54,676 nt of DNA. It comes from Puniceicoccales bacterium. Its GTDB lineage: Bacteria; Verrucomicrobiota; Verrucomicrobiia; Opitutales; LL51. Position 1 is the first letter of the stretch. The number at the start of each line of letters is the position of its first letter. Shown here in pieces: positions 1 to 8,916 of this stretch. The stretch lies in contig JAITJQ010000078.1 in assembly GCA_031278845.1 (NCBI GenBank), forward strand, positions 1 through 54,676. The letters run 5' to 3'. The translations under genes were made by a program, and so were the position numbers. The notes beneath the pieces were generated by a model that was not told the DNA's origin, ran no database searches, and saw only the letters and a list, made by a program, of their open reading frames with translations.

Positions 1-114
1 GTCCTTGAAGTCCGGAACAACGCTATTGATCAAAGACATGGCAATTTCCTCATTGCTCATGATATGCCGAAACGCCACATCTACTATTGGATTTGCATAG
101 CCATTTAACCCCAT
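1..114 (-). CDS. Rpn-family PD-(D/E)XK nuclease/putative transposase, 5' end only
   Basis: The reverse strand encodes 38 residues from an ATG at 112-114 and runs off the left edge of the window. The reading is MGLNGYANPIVDVAFRHIMS followed by NEEIAMSLINSVVPDFKD. The YANPxxDVAF start and the following helix with (S)LINSV are the typical opening of the Rpn / PD-(D/E)XK nuclease family transposase proteins. The catalytic part lies outside the window, so activity cannot be judged. A related, longer member sits at 41034-42116. A TTGACA box lies 43 bp upstream of the start. Confidence 0.7.
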   Translation of the reverse strand, partial: MGLNGYANPIVDVAFRHIMSNEEIAMSLINSVVPDFKD

Positions 115-128
115 ATTGCTTGTACATT

Positions 129-157
129 TTCATTAAAAATAATGCCTGGCCTGTCAA
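129..157 (-). promoter_or_regulatory. Candidate promoter of the Rpn-type gene
   Basis: TTGACA on the reverse strand (152-157), a 17-nt spacer and a weak -10 AATGAA (129-134), ending 15 bp before the start codon. The -35 box is perfect and the -10 is poor, a pattern repeated at other genes here. Confidence 0.35.
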
Positions 158-272
158 GGAAAAATATTATGAAAAGATAATAAACCAGGCATTGACAATT
201 AAAGATTGGACTTCCCACCCCACCTTCAAGTTGTTTTTATTATACTATGATATGCTTTCAGTTGTCAATGCC
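141..272. repeat. Overlapping inverted repeats downstream of tsf
   Basis: AATGCCTGG (141-149) pairs with CCAGGCATT (185-193). The overlapping GGCATTGACAA (188-198) pairs with TTGTCAATGCC (262-272). The shared middle arm can pair with either side, giving mutually exclusive hairpins. The rest of 115-351 holds no convincing gene; open frames there show no family features. Confidence 0.6.
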
Positions 273-351
273 TATTTTTTTTGGCCAAAGGAAACATCCC
301 AGTAGACCAAATATCCGAGGTTTTAAACATTCTTTCAAAGGAACGACCGCA

Positions 352-942
352 CTACTCTCCGATCTGGAAACGGACGAAACGACCGACACGGATATTTTCA
401 CCGATAATCGCAATTGTCGCTGTGATATAATCGTTCACTGTTTTCTCCTGATCTTTGACAAAAGGCTGCTCTAAGAGGCAAATTTGCTGGTACCATTTGT
501 CCAACTTCCCTTCAACAATTTTATCAATGGCGTGTTGGGGTTTACCGAAGGCCTGCGCACTCGCAATCTCCCTTTCGTTGCTGATCACATCCGCAGGAAC
601 CGTTTCCCGGGAGGCATAGGACGGATTCGCCGCCGCAATATGCATACAAATATCGCGCGCTAATTTCTTGAATTCGGAATTTTTAGCGACAAAATCGGTC
701 TCGCAATTTAACTCCAGTAGCACACCAATACGCCCGCCACTGTGGATGTAGGACTCGATAATACCCTCATTTGCCGCGCGCCCCAGCTTCTTTGCCGCCG
801 TCGCTACGCCTTTTTTCTTCAGAATGGTCACCGCTTCTTCAAAATTACCATCCGCTTCGACGAGCGCATTTTTACAATCTACGAACCCTGCTCCCGTACT
901 ATTCCGCAGCTCACTCACTAATTTCGCACTAATTTCTACCAT
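352..942 (-). CDS. tsf: Elongation factor Ts
   Basis: EF-Ts, the nucleotide exchange factor that releases GDP from EF-Tu in the cytoplasm. At 196 residues it is the short form (many EF-Ts proteins have about 280). The N-terminal UBA-like helices with LRNSTGAGFVDCKNAL are intact, and the core carries the conserved LNCETDFVAKNSEF segment. It lies 9 bp downstream of rpsB on the same strand, the classic rpsB-tsf pair, with AGGAG ahead of its ATG. Confidence 0.95.
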   Translation of the reverse strand: MVEISAKLVSELRNSTGAGFVDCKNALVEADGNFEEAVTILKKKGVATAAKKLGRAANEGIIESYIHSGGRIGVLLELNCETDFVAKNSEFKKLARDICMHIAAANPSYASRETVPADVISNEREIASAQAFGKPQHAIDKIVEGKLDKWYQQICLLEQPFVKDQEKTVNDYITATIAIIGENIRVGRFVRFQIGE

Positions 943-951
943 TTTCTACTC

Positions 952-1881
952 CTATTCCGTTGTTTCCGAAGATTTTTCCTCCACCTTTTCCTTAACTTTT
1001 TCTTCTACCTTTTTCGTTGTACGCCTTCGTTGAGTCACGGTAGGTTTTTCGCGGCTCGCGATCGCAGCTTCTTCGTCCTTATCCGTTACCTTAGCCGCTT
1101 CAATCTCGAGGGCCGCATCCATCGTTACCGCACCATGACTAGTAATTTCTTCATTCGAAATAATTTTTTTACGTCTCTTATTATCCGCCTGCTTCAGATC
1201 GTTGGCCACTAGACCAACCTGAATCGCTTCCGAAACCGTTTCGAGAATGATTCTTATGGATTTCGTCGAATCGTCATTCGCGGGAATGGGATAATTGACG
1301 CAGGTGGGATCGGAATTGGTATCGACAATTGCGACGATCGGAATATGTAAGTGATTGGCTTCCATGACGGCGATATCCTCATAATTCACATCGACCACAA
1401 ACAGCGCATCGGGAAGATCGTTTACCTCTAGCATCCCCTCAAAACCGCGATGCATGCGAACCATTTGGTGACGAATAACCGAAGCCTCCTTCTTAAGCAT
1501 CGTCGCTAGTGTACCGTCCGCTTCCATGGCTAAGAATCGACGATATTTATTCAAACTGCGCTTCACAGTTTCAAAATTCGTTAAACATCCACCGAGCCAG
1601 CGATTGACACAGAACGGCATCCCTAAACCCGTCGCTACCTCGCGAACAATCTCCTGCGCCTGTCTTTTCGTTGCGACGAACAGAATCTTCTGCCCCTTAC
1701 CCGCTAATTCCTGTAAAAACACACAGGCCTGATCCAATTGCTTGTACGTTTTTTCAAGATCGATGATCGAAATACCGTTCCTATGGTCATAAATAAATGC
1801 TTTGGATTTGGGATTCCAACGCCGTTTCTGGTGCCCGAGATGAACACCCGCCTCAAATAAATCACTAATGGTAATATTCAT
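952..1881 (-). CDS. rpsB: 30S ribosomal protein S2
   Basis: Small-subunit protein uS2, 309 residues from the ATG at 1879-1881 (MNITISDLFEAGVHLGHQ). The open frame reaches 54 nt further upstream, but family alignment favours this internal ATG. The N-terminal LFEAGVHLGHQKRRWNPK and the ADxND-like core (LPDALFVVDVN) are typical of S2. The C-terminus carries an extra lysine/glutamate/threonine-rich tail of about 70 residues beyond the usual fold (from about residue 240), probably disordered. It is cotranscribed with tsf. Confidence 0.95.
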   Translation of the reverse strand: MNITISDLFEAGVHLGHQKRRWNPKSKAFIYDHRNGISIIDLEKTYKQLDQACVFLQELAGKGQKILFVATKRQAQEIVREVATGLGMPFCVNRWLGGCLTNFETVKRSLNKYRRFLAMEADGTLATMLKKEASVIRHQMVRMHRGFEGMLEVNDLPDALFVVDVNYEDIAVMEANHLHIPIVAIVDTNSDPTCVNYPIPANDDSTKSIRIILETVSEAIQVGLVANDLKQADNKRRKKIISNEEITSHGAVTMDAALEIEAAKVTDKDEEAAIASREKPTVTQRRRTTKKVEEKVKEKVEEKSSETTE

Positions 1882-2032
1882 GATAGAACTCCGTACCCAC
1901 GATGCAGATACCTCGATCATAGAAACCGGATTCAATCCAGCTTCCGCAATTCATCGACGATACCAAACACCGCAAGCCTAGGATAAAATTTAACTGTGCC
2001 TCCATACTCTTCCGTTTTTTCACAATTTCAAG

Positions 2033-2965
2033 CTATTTTTTAGAAATTTCGCCATAAATTTTCCGTAAAACATTTTGTGGCGTTGAAGTTCCAGCCGTAA
2101 TGCCGATTTTTCGGTAGGGACTGAGGTCAATTTCAGCTAGATTTTTAGCATTTTCGATCCAGAAAACTGCCATTATTTTCTGTTTTATTTTCTCGTACAA
2201 GCGCTTTGTATTGGCAGAATGTTTCCCGCCGACAACGATCACCGCATCGCAATTTTCTAGCATTCGAAGGCCACGTTGACGTTGCTTCGTTGCTCCGCAA
2301 ATCGTATCAAAAATTTCAATAGGAAAGTTTTTTTGGTCACATAAATTCTTTGCCGCCTCCAAAAAATCTACATCCAACGTTGACTGGCAAACGAGAATCC
2401 AAGTGTTCATTTCGCCAGAATTTGTGTATTTATCCCCTGAAATACTTTCACTTATCCGGTCTTTTTGCGGTACGGCATCGATCAATTGCGCGAATTCGGC
2501 AAGATTTTCGCACACATGAATATTTTTGGAATAACCGCATAACCCTTCGACTTCTGCGTGATCGCGATCGCCCAAAAGGATGATGGGGTGACCGCTATGG
2601 GCCCCGATAATTTTTGCGATACGTCCCACAAGTGGACAGGTGCAATCCATAATCTCGCAGCCCAAACGCTCCAGATAGAATCGGCGTTGCGGCGAAATCC
2701 CATGGGCCCGAATGATGATTATATCTTCCGGGCAAACTTTTGAATGCTCCTCCAAAAGCTGGACGCCCTGTGCGCGCAACTGATTCCCCACTTCCCGATT
2801 GTGTACCAATTCTCCATCTAGAAAGATGTGGCCGTTTTTTCTATTTTTAGCAATATGAAGTGCTTTTTCTACGGCAACCTCTACGCCATGGCAAAATCCA
2901 GCTCCCGGTGCAATAATGACTTCGTAACTTCTGTTCACCCTATTCAAATTGGATACGGTCGCCAT
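2033..2965 (-). CDS. ispH: 4-hydroxy-3-methylbut-2-enyl diphosphate reductase
   Basis: IspH (LytB), the last enzyme of the MEP isoprenoid pathway, an oxygen-sensitive iron-sulfur reductase. The three cluster cysteines are visible in GFCHGVEVAV, DCTCPLVGRIAKI and TICGATKQRQ, and the RAHGISPQ motif is present. I chose the ATG at 2963-2965, which overlaps the 3' end of fabD by 26 bp. A GTG at 2936-2938, one base after the fabD stop, would give a shorter N-terminus and is a real alternative. The pair is translationally coupled either way. Confidence 0.92.
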   Translation of the reverse strand: MATVSNLNRVNRSYEVIIAPGAGFCHGVEVAVEKALHIAKNRKNGHIFLDGELVHNREVGNQLRAQGVQLLEEHSKVCPEDIIIIRAHGISPQRRFYLERLGCEIMDCTCPLVGRIAKIIGAHSGHPIILLGDRDHAEVEGLCGYSKNIHVCENLAEFAQLIDAVPQKDRISESISGDKYTNSGEMNTWILVCQSTLDVDFLEAAKNLCDQKNFPIEIFDTICGATKQRQRGLRMLENCDAVIVVGGKHSANTKRLYEKIKQKIMAVFWIENAKNLAEIDLSPYRKIGITAGTSTPQNVLRKIYGEISKK

Positions 2966-3854
2966 AGGCACCGAATGGCAATACCCGAAACGTATCGTCG
3001 ATTCGTTTCGCCATATTGACCAGCGTTTTACCGCTTCCACACTGGTAAAAATGGGTAATACCTTCCCGCTTTGCCGTATTCATACAATCCCACCAGCGCA
3101 CCGGAGAGACAATTTGTTGGATTAATAGCTTCTTAATTGCTTCCGGATCCGACACAATTTCTCCCGTCACGTTACTGACGACCTTCATTTTCGGAGTTTT
3201 AAAGGGTATCGCCTGCAAAAATTCCGCAAATCGATGACGCGCCGGCTCCATTAGCGAACTGTGAAACGCTCCGGCAACGTTTAAAATCATCGTTTTTCCG
3301 CCCGTTATTTCCGTCGCCATTTCAGTAGCGCGCTGTATTTTATCCCGCTCACCGGATAGAACAATTTGTCCCGGTCCGTTGATGTTTGACATTTCTACGC
3401 CACATAAATCGCACAATTTCTTTACCGAATCGACCGTTGCACCCAAAACGGAAACCATGCCGCCATTCCTCATTGCACAGTCATCTTGGATAAAATCCCC
3501 TCTATTTTGAACGATTGCTACGCCCATTTCAAAGTCGAATACTTCTGCGATGGCGAGCGCCGTTACTTCGCCGATACTCAGGCCCATAGCGAGTTCAAAT
3601 CGATTTTGACCGACCAGTTCCTGCAAAACTTTAGCCGCTGCAAACTGGTGTACAAAGAGGGCCGGCTGGCAGTAACGGCTCTCCGTCAGCTGCTCAATAG
3701 GACCTTCGAAACACAATTGCTCCAGATCATACCCGAGAATATCGCCCGCTTCCCGGAACAATTTCCCTGCCATTTTGTAATGTTCCGCAAGCGATCGTCC
3801 CATACCAACCGTCTGCGTCCCCTGTCCCGGAAAGATTAGACCAACCGCTTCCAT
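2940..3854 (-). CDS. fabD: Malonyl-CoA:ACP transacylase
   Basis: Loads malonate from CoA onto acyl carrier protein for fatty acid elongation. 304 residues. The opening FPGQGTQTVGMG is diagnostic. The nucleophile serine lies in GLSIGE (about residue 94; most relatives read GHSxGE), the arginine in QNRGDFIQ, and the catalytic histidine in AGAFHSSLM (about residue 197). AGAAGGA sits ahead of the ATG. It is followed by ispH with overlapping ends. The genes acpP, fabF and accBC are elsewhere in the window. Confidence 0.93.
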   Translation of the reverse strand: MEAVGLIFPGQGTQTVGMGRSLAEHYKMAGKLFREAGDILGYDLEQLCFEGPIEQLTESRYCQPALFVHQFAAAKVLQELVGQNRFELAMGLSIGEVTALAIAEVFDFEMGVAIVQNRGDFIQDDCAMRNGGMVSVLGATVDSVKKLCDLCGVEMSNINGPGQIVLSGERDKIQRATEMATEITGGKTMILNVAGAFHSSLMEPARHRFAEFLQAIPFKTPKMKVVSNVTGEIVSDPEAIKKLLIQQIVSPVRWWDCMNTAKREGITHFYQCGSGKTLVNMAKRIDDTFRVLPFGAYGDRIQFE

Positions 3855-4013
3855 TGGAATCCGTCCTTCTTAATGCAAATCCATAAAAAGTCTAGTTCTT
3901 CTTTAAACACCCTTCACCTTAGAAATCCCATTCGCAGATCACAAAACAAGAAGAGCACCGAAAACCGGCACCCTTCCATTATGAAAACATAGACAAAAAA
4001 CAAAACAAAAAAA

Positions 4014-4412
4014 CTAACGCTTAGAGAATTGAAATCGCTTCCTCGCTCCGGGCTGTCCAGGCTTCTTGCGCTCCTTCTTACGGCCATCGCGTGTGAGATA
4101 ACCCGCTTTTTTTAATGCGGCCCTCAAACCAATATCCATCTCGCAGAGCGCCCGCGCTATACCAAGACGAATCGCTCCCGCTTGACCCAATACACCACCA
4201 CCAAAAACATTGACGCGCACATTAACTTTCCCCTCCATACTAGATACTTTTAACGGAGAGAGAACCGTCTTTTGCGTCACCTCCTGACGACAATATTCCT
4301 CAAATGACTTTCCATTAACAACGACCTCACCTGCGCCATTCGAAATCCTAACCCGCGCCACAGAAGTCTTACGCCGTCCTGTCCCTAAAAATTCTGCTAA
4401 ATCCTCACTCAT
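4014..4412 (-). CDS. rpsI: 30S ribosomal protein S9
   Basis: uS9, 132 residues, recognised from GTGRRKTSVARVRI at the start, the GGGVLGQAGAIRLGIARAL core and the basic tail ending in KRFQFSKR, which reaches the P-site tRNA in the ribosome. It follows rplM by 9 bp on the same strand, the conserved rplM-rpsI pair. Confidence 0.96.
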   Translation of the reverse strand: MSEDLAEFLGTGRRKTSVARVRISNGAGEVVVNGKSFEEYCRQEVTQKTVLSPLKVSSMEGKVNVRVNVFGGGVLGQAGAIRLGIARALCEMDIGLRAALKKAGYLTRDGRKKERKKPGQPGARKRFQFSKR

Positions 4413-4421
4413 GATCTCATA

Positions 4422-4853
4422 CTATATGGTTAATGGCTTAGGCTGTTGGGCGGTATGCGGATGTTCCGCACCTGCGTACACTTTCAATTTGCGAATCATC
4501 GCATTGGCAAGACGATTTTTCTGTAGCATTCCCTTCACCGCATGCTCAATGATAAATTCCGGATGCCGCTTCCGCATCTTGCCCAATGACATGCGCCGCT
4601 CATTCCCCACATACATCGAATAAAACATATACTCTTTATCTTCCTCTTTCTTGCCCGTTACTTTTACTTTATCCGCATTGATGACAATCACAAAATCACC
4701 ATTATCCACATGGGGCGTAAACGTCGCCTTGTCCTTCCCACGTAACACATCCGCAACTTTAACTGCCAATTTGCCCAATACAACGCCCGCCGCATCTACA
4801 ATCCGCCACGCCTTATTCTGGGCGTCCTCTTTTCTCACTAAAGTTGTCTTCAT
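4422..4853 (-). CDS. rplM: 50S ribosomal protein L13
   Basis: uL13, 143 residues from the ATG at 4851-4853. The start is chosen because MKTTLVRKEDAQNKAWRIVD matches the usual N-terminus; the frame extends 16 codons further upstream without family similarity. The DFVIVINADKVKVTGKK and MRKRHPEFIIEHAVKGML segments are typical. It is the first gene of a two-gene operon with rpsI. Confidence 0.96.
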   Translation of the reverse strand: MKTTLVRKEDAQNKAWRIVDAAGVVLGKLAVKVADVLRGKDKATFTPHVDNGDFVIVINADKVKVTGKKEEDKEYMFYSMYVGNERRMSLGKMRKRHPEFIIEHAVKGMLQKNRLANAMIRKLKVYAGAEHPHTAQQPKPLTI

Positions 4854-4977
4854 GGGATACCTAACTTCGCTAAACTCTAGAGCCCTAAAACCCCTTGTCA
4901 AACTTTTTTATTAAAAAATTTTAGTCACCTCACCTAAAAGCATTTTAACCGATTGCTTTCCTCGGTTATCCCATCGC

Positions 4978-6357
4978 TTACCCATTCAACAGTGAAACGC
5001 CCATTCTGAGAAAAACAAAGGTCGAAATGGGTTCCAAAATGGCGGTTAAAATGATCGTTGAACTGTTAGCCGGATCCAGTTTCATCTTTTTAAGAAAAAT
5101 CGGCACAAAGGCTCCCAGTACCCCCGCTAAAACCATGTTAATCGTCAGCGAAGCGAAGACGAGTATGCCCATAATTTGATTATGCGTCCATATGATGGAT
5201 AATACACCAGCAGAAATACCAATAATAATGCCACTGATAAATCCTTTGCAAATCTCTTTCACGTAAATGCGCTTCACATCCGAAGGGAGTAGTTCGCCCA
5301 ATGCTAGCCCCCGAATCGCAATCGATAGCACCTGCGAAGCCGAATTATCACTTAAAATCGTGATTAAATTCAGAAATGCCGCCAGAACCGCACACTGTTG
5401 AATTTGATCCGAAAATTTCGAAATAACGCTGGTACTGATTGTCGAAAACAGTAAATTGACAAATAGCCAGGGAGTACGACGCCGAACGCTCGATAAAACG
5501 CCATCGGTAATGTGTTCATTGCTGCCCGCACCGTATAATTTTTGCATATCGGCCGTCGCCAATTCATGTAAAATATCGATGACGTCGTCATGGGTAATGA
5601 TACCGAGCAGACGCCCTTGACCATCGACAACGGGTAGCGTTTGCGCATGGGTTTCGGTCATCGTTAGGGCGACATCCTGCTTCGATTCATCCGGATTACA
5701 GACCGACGTCATATCGCGTTCCATGATATCGGCGATACTCTGTTGCGATTTCGCCCAGATGAGACTGCGTACCGTTGTCGCTCCAACCAGGCGTCGGCAA
5801 CTATCGACAACGTAGAGGATATCGCTATTTTCCGTTTCATTTTTTTCACGGCGGATATATTGGATTGCCTGGTCGACGGTCATCGTTTCGCGTAGCGTTG
5901 TGACATAGGGAGTCATAACGCCACCGGCCGTGTCGGGGTCATAGCGCATGAGATTACGCAATGTGGTTGCGAATTCCTTAGACAGTTTACCGAGGAGGCG
6001 TTCTCGGTCACGGATCTCGACATTTAGGAGGAGGTCAACGGCGTCATCGGGTTCGAGTTCCTCGAGAATTTTAATGGCACGGTTATCGCGCATTTCGCTA
6101 AGGATTGCGGCTGAATCGCAGGAATACATTTCAGCGAGAACGAGGGAAACATCCGAAGAGGAGAGTTTGCGGAGGATGAACTGTTGGTCATCGGAAGAGA
6201 GGCGTTCGAGGAAGGAACTAACGTCATAGGGTGAAGTATTGGAGAGTTTCGTGGGATCGATGGTATCGAGTCCACCGTCGACAAAACACATAAGCTCGTC
6301 AAGGGAATACTGTTCCAGTCGAATAGCAACGGTATGATTTTGAATGACATCGGGCAT
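4978..6357 (-). CDS. mgtE: MgtE-type magnesium transporter
   Basis: Inner-membrane Mg2+ channel of 459 residues: an N-terminal superhelical domain (about 40-150), a tandem CBS pair (about 150-270), then five membrane segments (about 300-459). The gating module reads DPDTAGGVMTPYVT, and the pore contains IRGLALGELLPSD and GAFVPIFLKKMKLDPANSS. In well-studied MgtE proteins an aspartate near the last helices (TTLxDxxG) binds Mg2+. The aligned site here reads LTAILEPIS, apparently glutamate. This is by eye and needs an alignment. Transcribed alone. Confidence 0.92.
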   Translation of the reverse strand: MPDVIQNHTVAIRLEQYSLDELMCFVDGGLDTIDPTKLSNTSPYDVSSFLERLSSDDQQFILRKLSSSDVSLVLAEMYSCDSAAILSEMRDNRAIKILEELEPDDAVDLLLNVEIRDRERLLGKLSKEFATTLRNLMRYDPDTAGGVMTPYVTTLRETMTVDQAIQYIRREKNETENSDILYVVDSCRRLVGATTVRSLIWAKSQQSIADIMERDMTSVCNPDESKQDVALTMTETHAQTLPVVDGQGRLLGIITHDDVIDILHELATADMQKLYGAGSNEHITDGVLSSVRRRTPWLFVNLLFSTISTSVISKFSDQIQQCAVLAAFLNLITILSDNSASQVLSIAIRGLALGELLPSDVKRIYVKEICKGFISGIIIGISAGVLSIIWTHNQIMGILVFASLTINMVLAGVLGAFVPIFLKKMKLDPANSSTIILTAILEPISTFVFLRMGVSLLNG

Positions 6358-6843
6358 TATATCACAATATAAAGGGTTAGCAAAAACTAGGCTTCTTATA
6401 TTTTGTGAAATGAGGGTAATGCAATAATAAATATTAGAATTTCGGAAAAAAGTTCAAATTTTGCGGAACAGAGGGTTGTTCCATGAAACTTGCGCAAGCG
6501 GATATTACGAGTTAATGTGGGGGTTTTTAGGGGGTAAAGGACAATGAATTGGTTATTATTTTTACAATTATTTTCGAAGAAATATTTTTAAAGTAACTTG
6601 ACAGCCACGTTTTTTTTTCCAAGGCTAGAAGGTAGAGGGTGGGAGCGAGCGGCATGTTCATAATTTAAAACCAAAATAACCCAAAAATGTTTTATTTCCA
6701 TGAACATCTAAAGTACCTCCGCCTCGAAAATCTAAACGCCAAAAACTATCTGCATCCCCCTAAAAAGCTTGACAGTAGTAAAGTACCTGAAAATGCTTAA
6801 ATCTCCGAACAATAATAGCTTCGGTTAGCAGTTAGCTTTAAAT
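6358..6843. other. Intergenic region with short inverted and direct repeats
   Basis: No gene of convincing length. It contains a hairpin GGAACA/TGTTCC (6465-6482), an 8-bp inverted repeat ATGTTCAT/ATGAACAT (about 6654-6707), the direct repeat TAAAGTACCT seen twice about 70 bp apart, and TTGACA boxes at 6598 and 6769. The second box may belong to the promoter of the downstream desulfurase, whose start is 75 bp away. No riboswitch is recognised ahead of mgtE. Confidence 0.4.
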
Positions 6844-8058
6844 ATGAGTTTTGACGTTTATACTTTTCGCCAGCAATTTCCAATTTTAAGTGGCCAAAAT
6901 CGCTTTGGCAAACCGCTAATTTACTTCGATAATGCCGCTACAACTCAGCTGCCAGAATGCGTCATCGAAGCCATGATACACCACTTGCGCACGTGTAATG
7001 CAAACGTACATCGCGGAATACATGATCTCGGCGCAAAAGCCGAAGAAGTCTACGAATCTACGCGTAAAATAATCGCCCGGTGGATCAATGCCCGCGAAAT
7101 ACGGGAAATTATCTTCAATTCGGGTACGACGGAAGGTCTCAATTTTCTAGCATCCCAATTCGCCTCGCTCACCCCAAAAGACGAAATTATCCTATTTATC
7201 CAGGAACACCACGCGAATATTCTCCCCTGGCAACGGCTTGCAGCAACCATTCGGGTCGTCAATATGACCGAATCGGGCGATTTCGATGGAGAAGATTTTG
7301 AACGTAAGCTTTCGGAACGTACGCGGATCGTTTCCATTGCACACGTTGGCAATGTTTTAGGGACAGTTAATCCGATTCCAAAAATTGCACAGATGGCCCA
7401 TGCGGTGGGAGCACTCTGTATCGTCGATGGCGCACAATCACTGAGTTACGGCCCAATCGATGTACAAGAAATGGGGTGCGATTTTTTCACCACCTCAGCG
7501 CATAAAGCCTTTGGACCGATGGGGATCGGATTTCTCTATGGACGTGCCGAATACCTCGAACGTTTTCAGCCATATCATTTAGGTGGCGGGATTATTGAGC
7601 GCGTCGCCTTCGATCAACCGGCCCTATTTCGCGAAATCCCAGCCCGTTTCGAAGCGGGGACGCCGAATGTCGTCGGAATCGCCGGGCTACGGGAAGTGGT
7701 TCGATTTCTCGAAAAAATCGATTGGTCCGCGGTACAGAATCACAGCGAGCAACTCAAGGGACGTATTTTTGAGATCTTGGAACAAAATCCTTCCATTGAA
7801 ATTTTAAAGCCAAGCAATCGACGGGCAGGGATTATTTCTTTCATTCACCGATCCGTTCATCCCCACGATGTGGCAAGTATTTTCGACAGCGAAGGAATTG
7901 CGGTCCGCGCAGGACACCACTGCGCACAACCACTCATGAAAGCGCTCAATATTAACGGAACGGTTCGCCTATCGCTTGCCCCCTATAACACAACGGAAGA
8001 GGTCGAACAGTTAGCGGTAGCACTCGACAAAATACCTCATATTTTGAAAGGAAAATAG
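6844..8058 (+). CDS. sufS: Cysteine desulfurase, SufS/CsdA type
   Basis: PLP enzyme that removes sulfur from cysteine as a protein persulfide for iron-sulfur cluster assembly. 404 residues. The N-terminus has YFDNAATTQLP, the PLP lysine is in TSAHKAFGPMG (about residue 221), and the catalytic cysteine in RAGHHCAQPLM (about residue 360). That extended loop marks the group II (SufS/CsdA) class. No sufBCD or sufE lies nearby, so its partner genes must be elsewhere. CsdA cannot be excluded by sequence alone. Confidence 0.9.
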   Translation: MSFDVYTFRQQFPILSGQNRFGKPLIYFDNAATTQLPECVIEAMIHHLRTCNANVHRGIHDLGAKAEEVYESTRKIIARWINAREIREIIFNSGTTEGLNFLASQFASLTPKDEIILFIQEHHANILPWQRLAATIRVVNMTESGDFDGEDFERKLSERTRIVSIAHVGNVLGTVNPIPKIAQMAHAVGALCIVDGAQSLSYGPIDVQEMGCDFFTTSAHKAFGPMGIGFLYGRAEYLERFQPYHLGGGIIERVAFDQPALFREIPARFEAGTPNVVGIAGLREVVRFLEKIDWSAVQNHSEQLKGRIFEILEQNPSIEILKPSNRRAGIISFIHRSVHPHDVASIFDSEGIAVRAGHHCAQPLMKALNINGTVRLSLAPYNTTEEVEQLAVALDKIPHILKGK

Positions 8059-8059
8059 G

Positions 8060-8095
8060 AATAAAACTTCATTAATGTTGAATGTTTTATTTTTT
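8060..8095 (+). terminator. Candidate terminator after the desulfurase
   Basis: AATAAAAC (8060-8067) pairs with GTTTTATT (8084-8091), with an inner TTCA/TGAA stem, followed by a T run. The stem is AT-rich, so strength is uncertain. It begins two bases after the stop codon. Confidence 0.5.
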
Positions 8096-8159
8096 CTCTT
8101 GACAAAATACTTTCTATAGCACATTTACTCCACATGTGTTGTAAGGTAAACATTGACAG

Positions 8160-8486
8160 CTAAAGACATGGGGATTTATCCATTGAAAGACAATCCACCG
8201 TCATCGCCGCTAGCCTGTCCGATACACATTGAGGATAGCATTTCTTAGTTACCTTCCGCATTTCCTTAATAGCAATTTGATGCGTATCTCCTTTAGAATC
8301 GGTAACTGTACCCGCTTGCACGACACCAAAACCACCTTTTCCCAGCTCCTTTCCTATAGTTACCGTCGCAGCTTTGTCCGCCTTTGATGCTTGCATCTTT
8401 AGTGTTTGGTCTGCCCTTTTAACAAAACTCGCCGTTGGAATACTCCTACCAAAAACTACATACTTTTTACTGCCCGTATTATTCAT
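8160..8486 (-). CDS. Truncated eukaryotic-type protein kinase-like protein
   Basis: 108 residues from the ATG at 8484-8486, with AGGA 8 bases upstream; a longer frame starts 12 codons earlier. The C-terminal half contains IGKELGKGGFGVVQAG, a match to the glycine-rich nucleotide loop of Ser/Thr kinases, and then QIAIKEMRK, matching the VAIK lysine strand. The frame ends about 25 residues later. There is no HRD or DFG motif, and none can follow in the 100 bp before the desulfurase gene. This looks like the remnant of a kinase effector or regulator, or a decoy fold. Function unknown. Confidence 0.5.
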   Translation of the reverse strand: MNNTGSKKYVVFGRSIPTASFVKRADQTLKMQASKADKAATVTIGKELGKGGFGVVQAGTVTDSKGDTHQIAIKEMRKVTKKCYPQCVSDRLAAMTVDCLSMDKSPCL

Positions 8487-8609
8487 AGTAGTTCCTGTTA
8501 TGTGAAAATAAAAAACAATCAATAAAATTTTACTTTAATGCGGAAAGTTTTTCAAAAAAAATACCACAGCTCAATAATGGCCACGTTGCGAAATAATGCA
8601 AAATGCCGC

Positions 8610-8638
8610 TTGACTTGGAGAAACAATATTAATAGGTA
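8610..8638 (+). promoter_or_regulatory. Candidate promoter of acpP-fabF
   Basis: TTGACT (8610-8615), a 17-nt spacer and TAGGTA (8633-8638), leaving a leader of about 10 nt before the acpP ATG at 8655. Confidence 0.45.
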
Positions 8639-8654
8639 TAGAAAATCGTAAGTT

Positions 8655-8909
8655 ATGGCCGAAAAATCAATCGATCAAAGAGTAAGGGAAGTAATCGTCA
8701 ATTCCCTCAATATCAGTGAAGAAAAAGTGACCGATAATGCATCGTTTCTAGACGACCTAGGAGCGGATTCCCTCGGAACTGTCGAACTCATGATGGCTTT
8801 CGAAGATGAATTCGAAAACGAAATCGAAGGCGGTATTCCCGAAACGGATGCCGAAAAATTACTCACCGTCAAAGACGTCATCGAATATATCAAAAGTCGC
8901 ATCGCATAA
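8655..8909 (+). CDS. acpP: Acyl carrier protein
   Basis: 84-residue acidic carrier. The phosphopantetheine serine lies in LGADSLGTVELMMAFEDEF, the DSL motif at the start of helix II. It shuttles acyl chains between the Fab enzymes. It is followed 7 bp later by fabF. Activation would need the AcpS encoded at 48516-48902. Confidence 0.96.
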   Translation: MAEKSIDQRVREVIVNSLNISEEKVTDNASFLDDLGADSLGTVELMMAFEDEFENEIEGGIPETDAEKLLTVKDVIEYIKSRIA

Positions 8910-8916
8910 TGAATGT

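Noticed and set aside
3950..3975. Possible terminator GCACCG...CCGGCACC after rpsI
   Set aside because: The two segments are not complementary to each other, so no stem forms.
6465..6482. Magnesium riboswitch or leader for mgtE
   Set aside because: Only a 6-bp hairpin is visible; no known M-box or ykoK-type consensus could be recognised.
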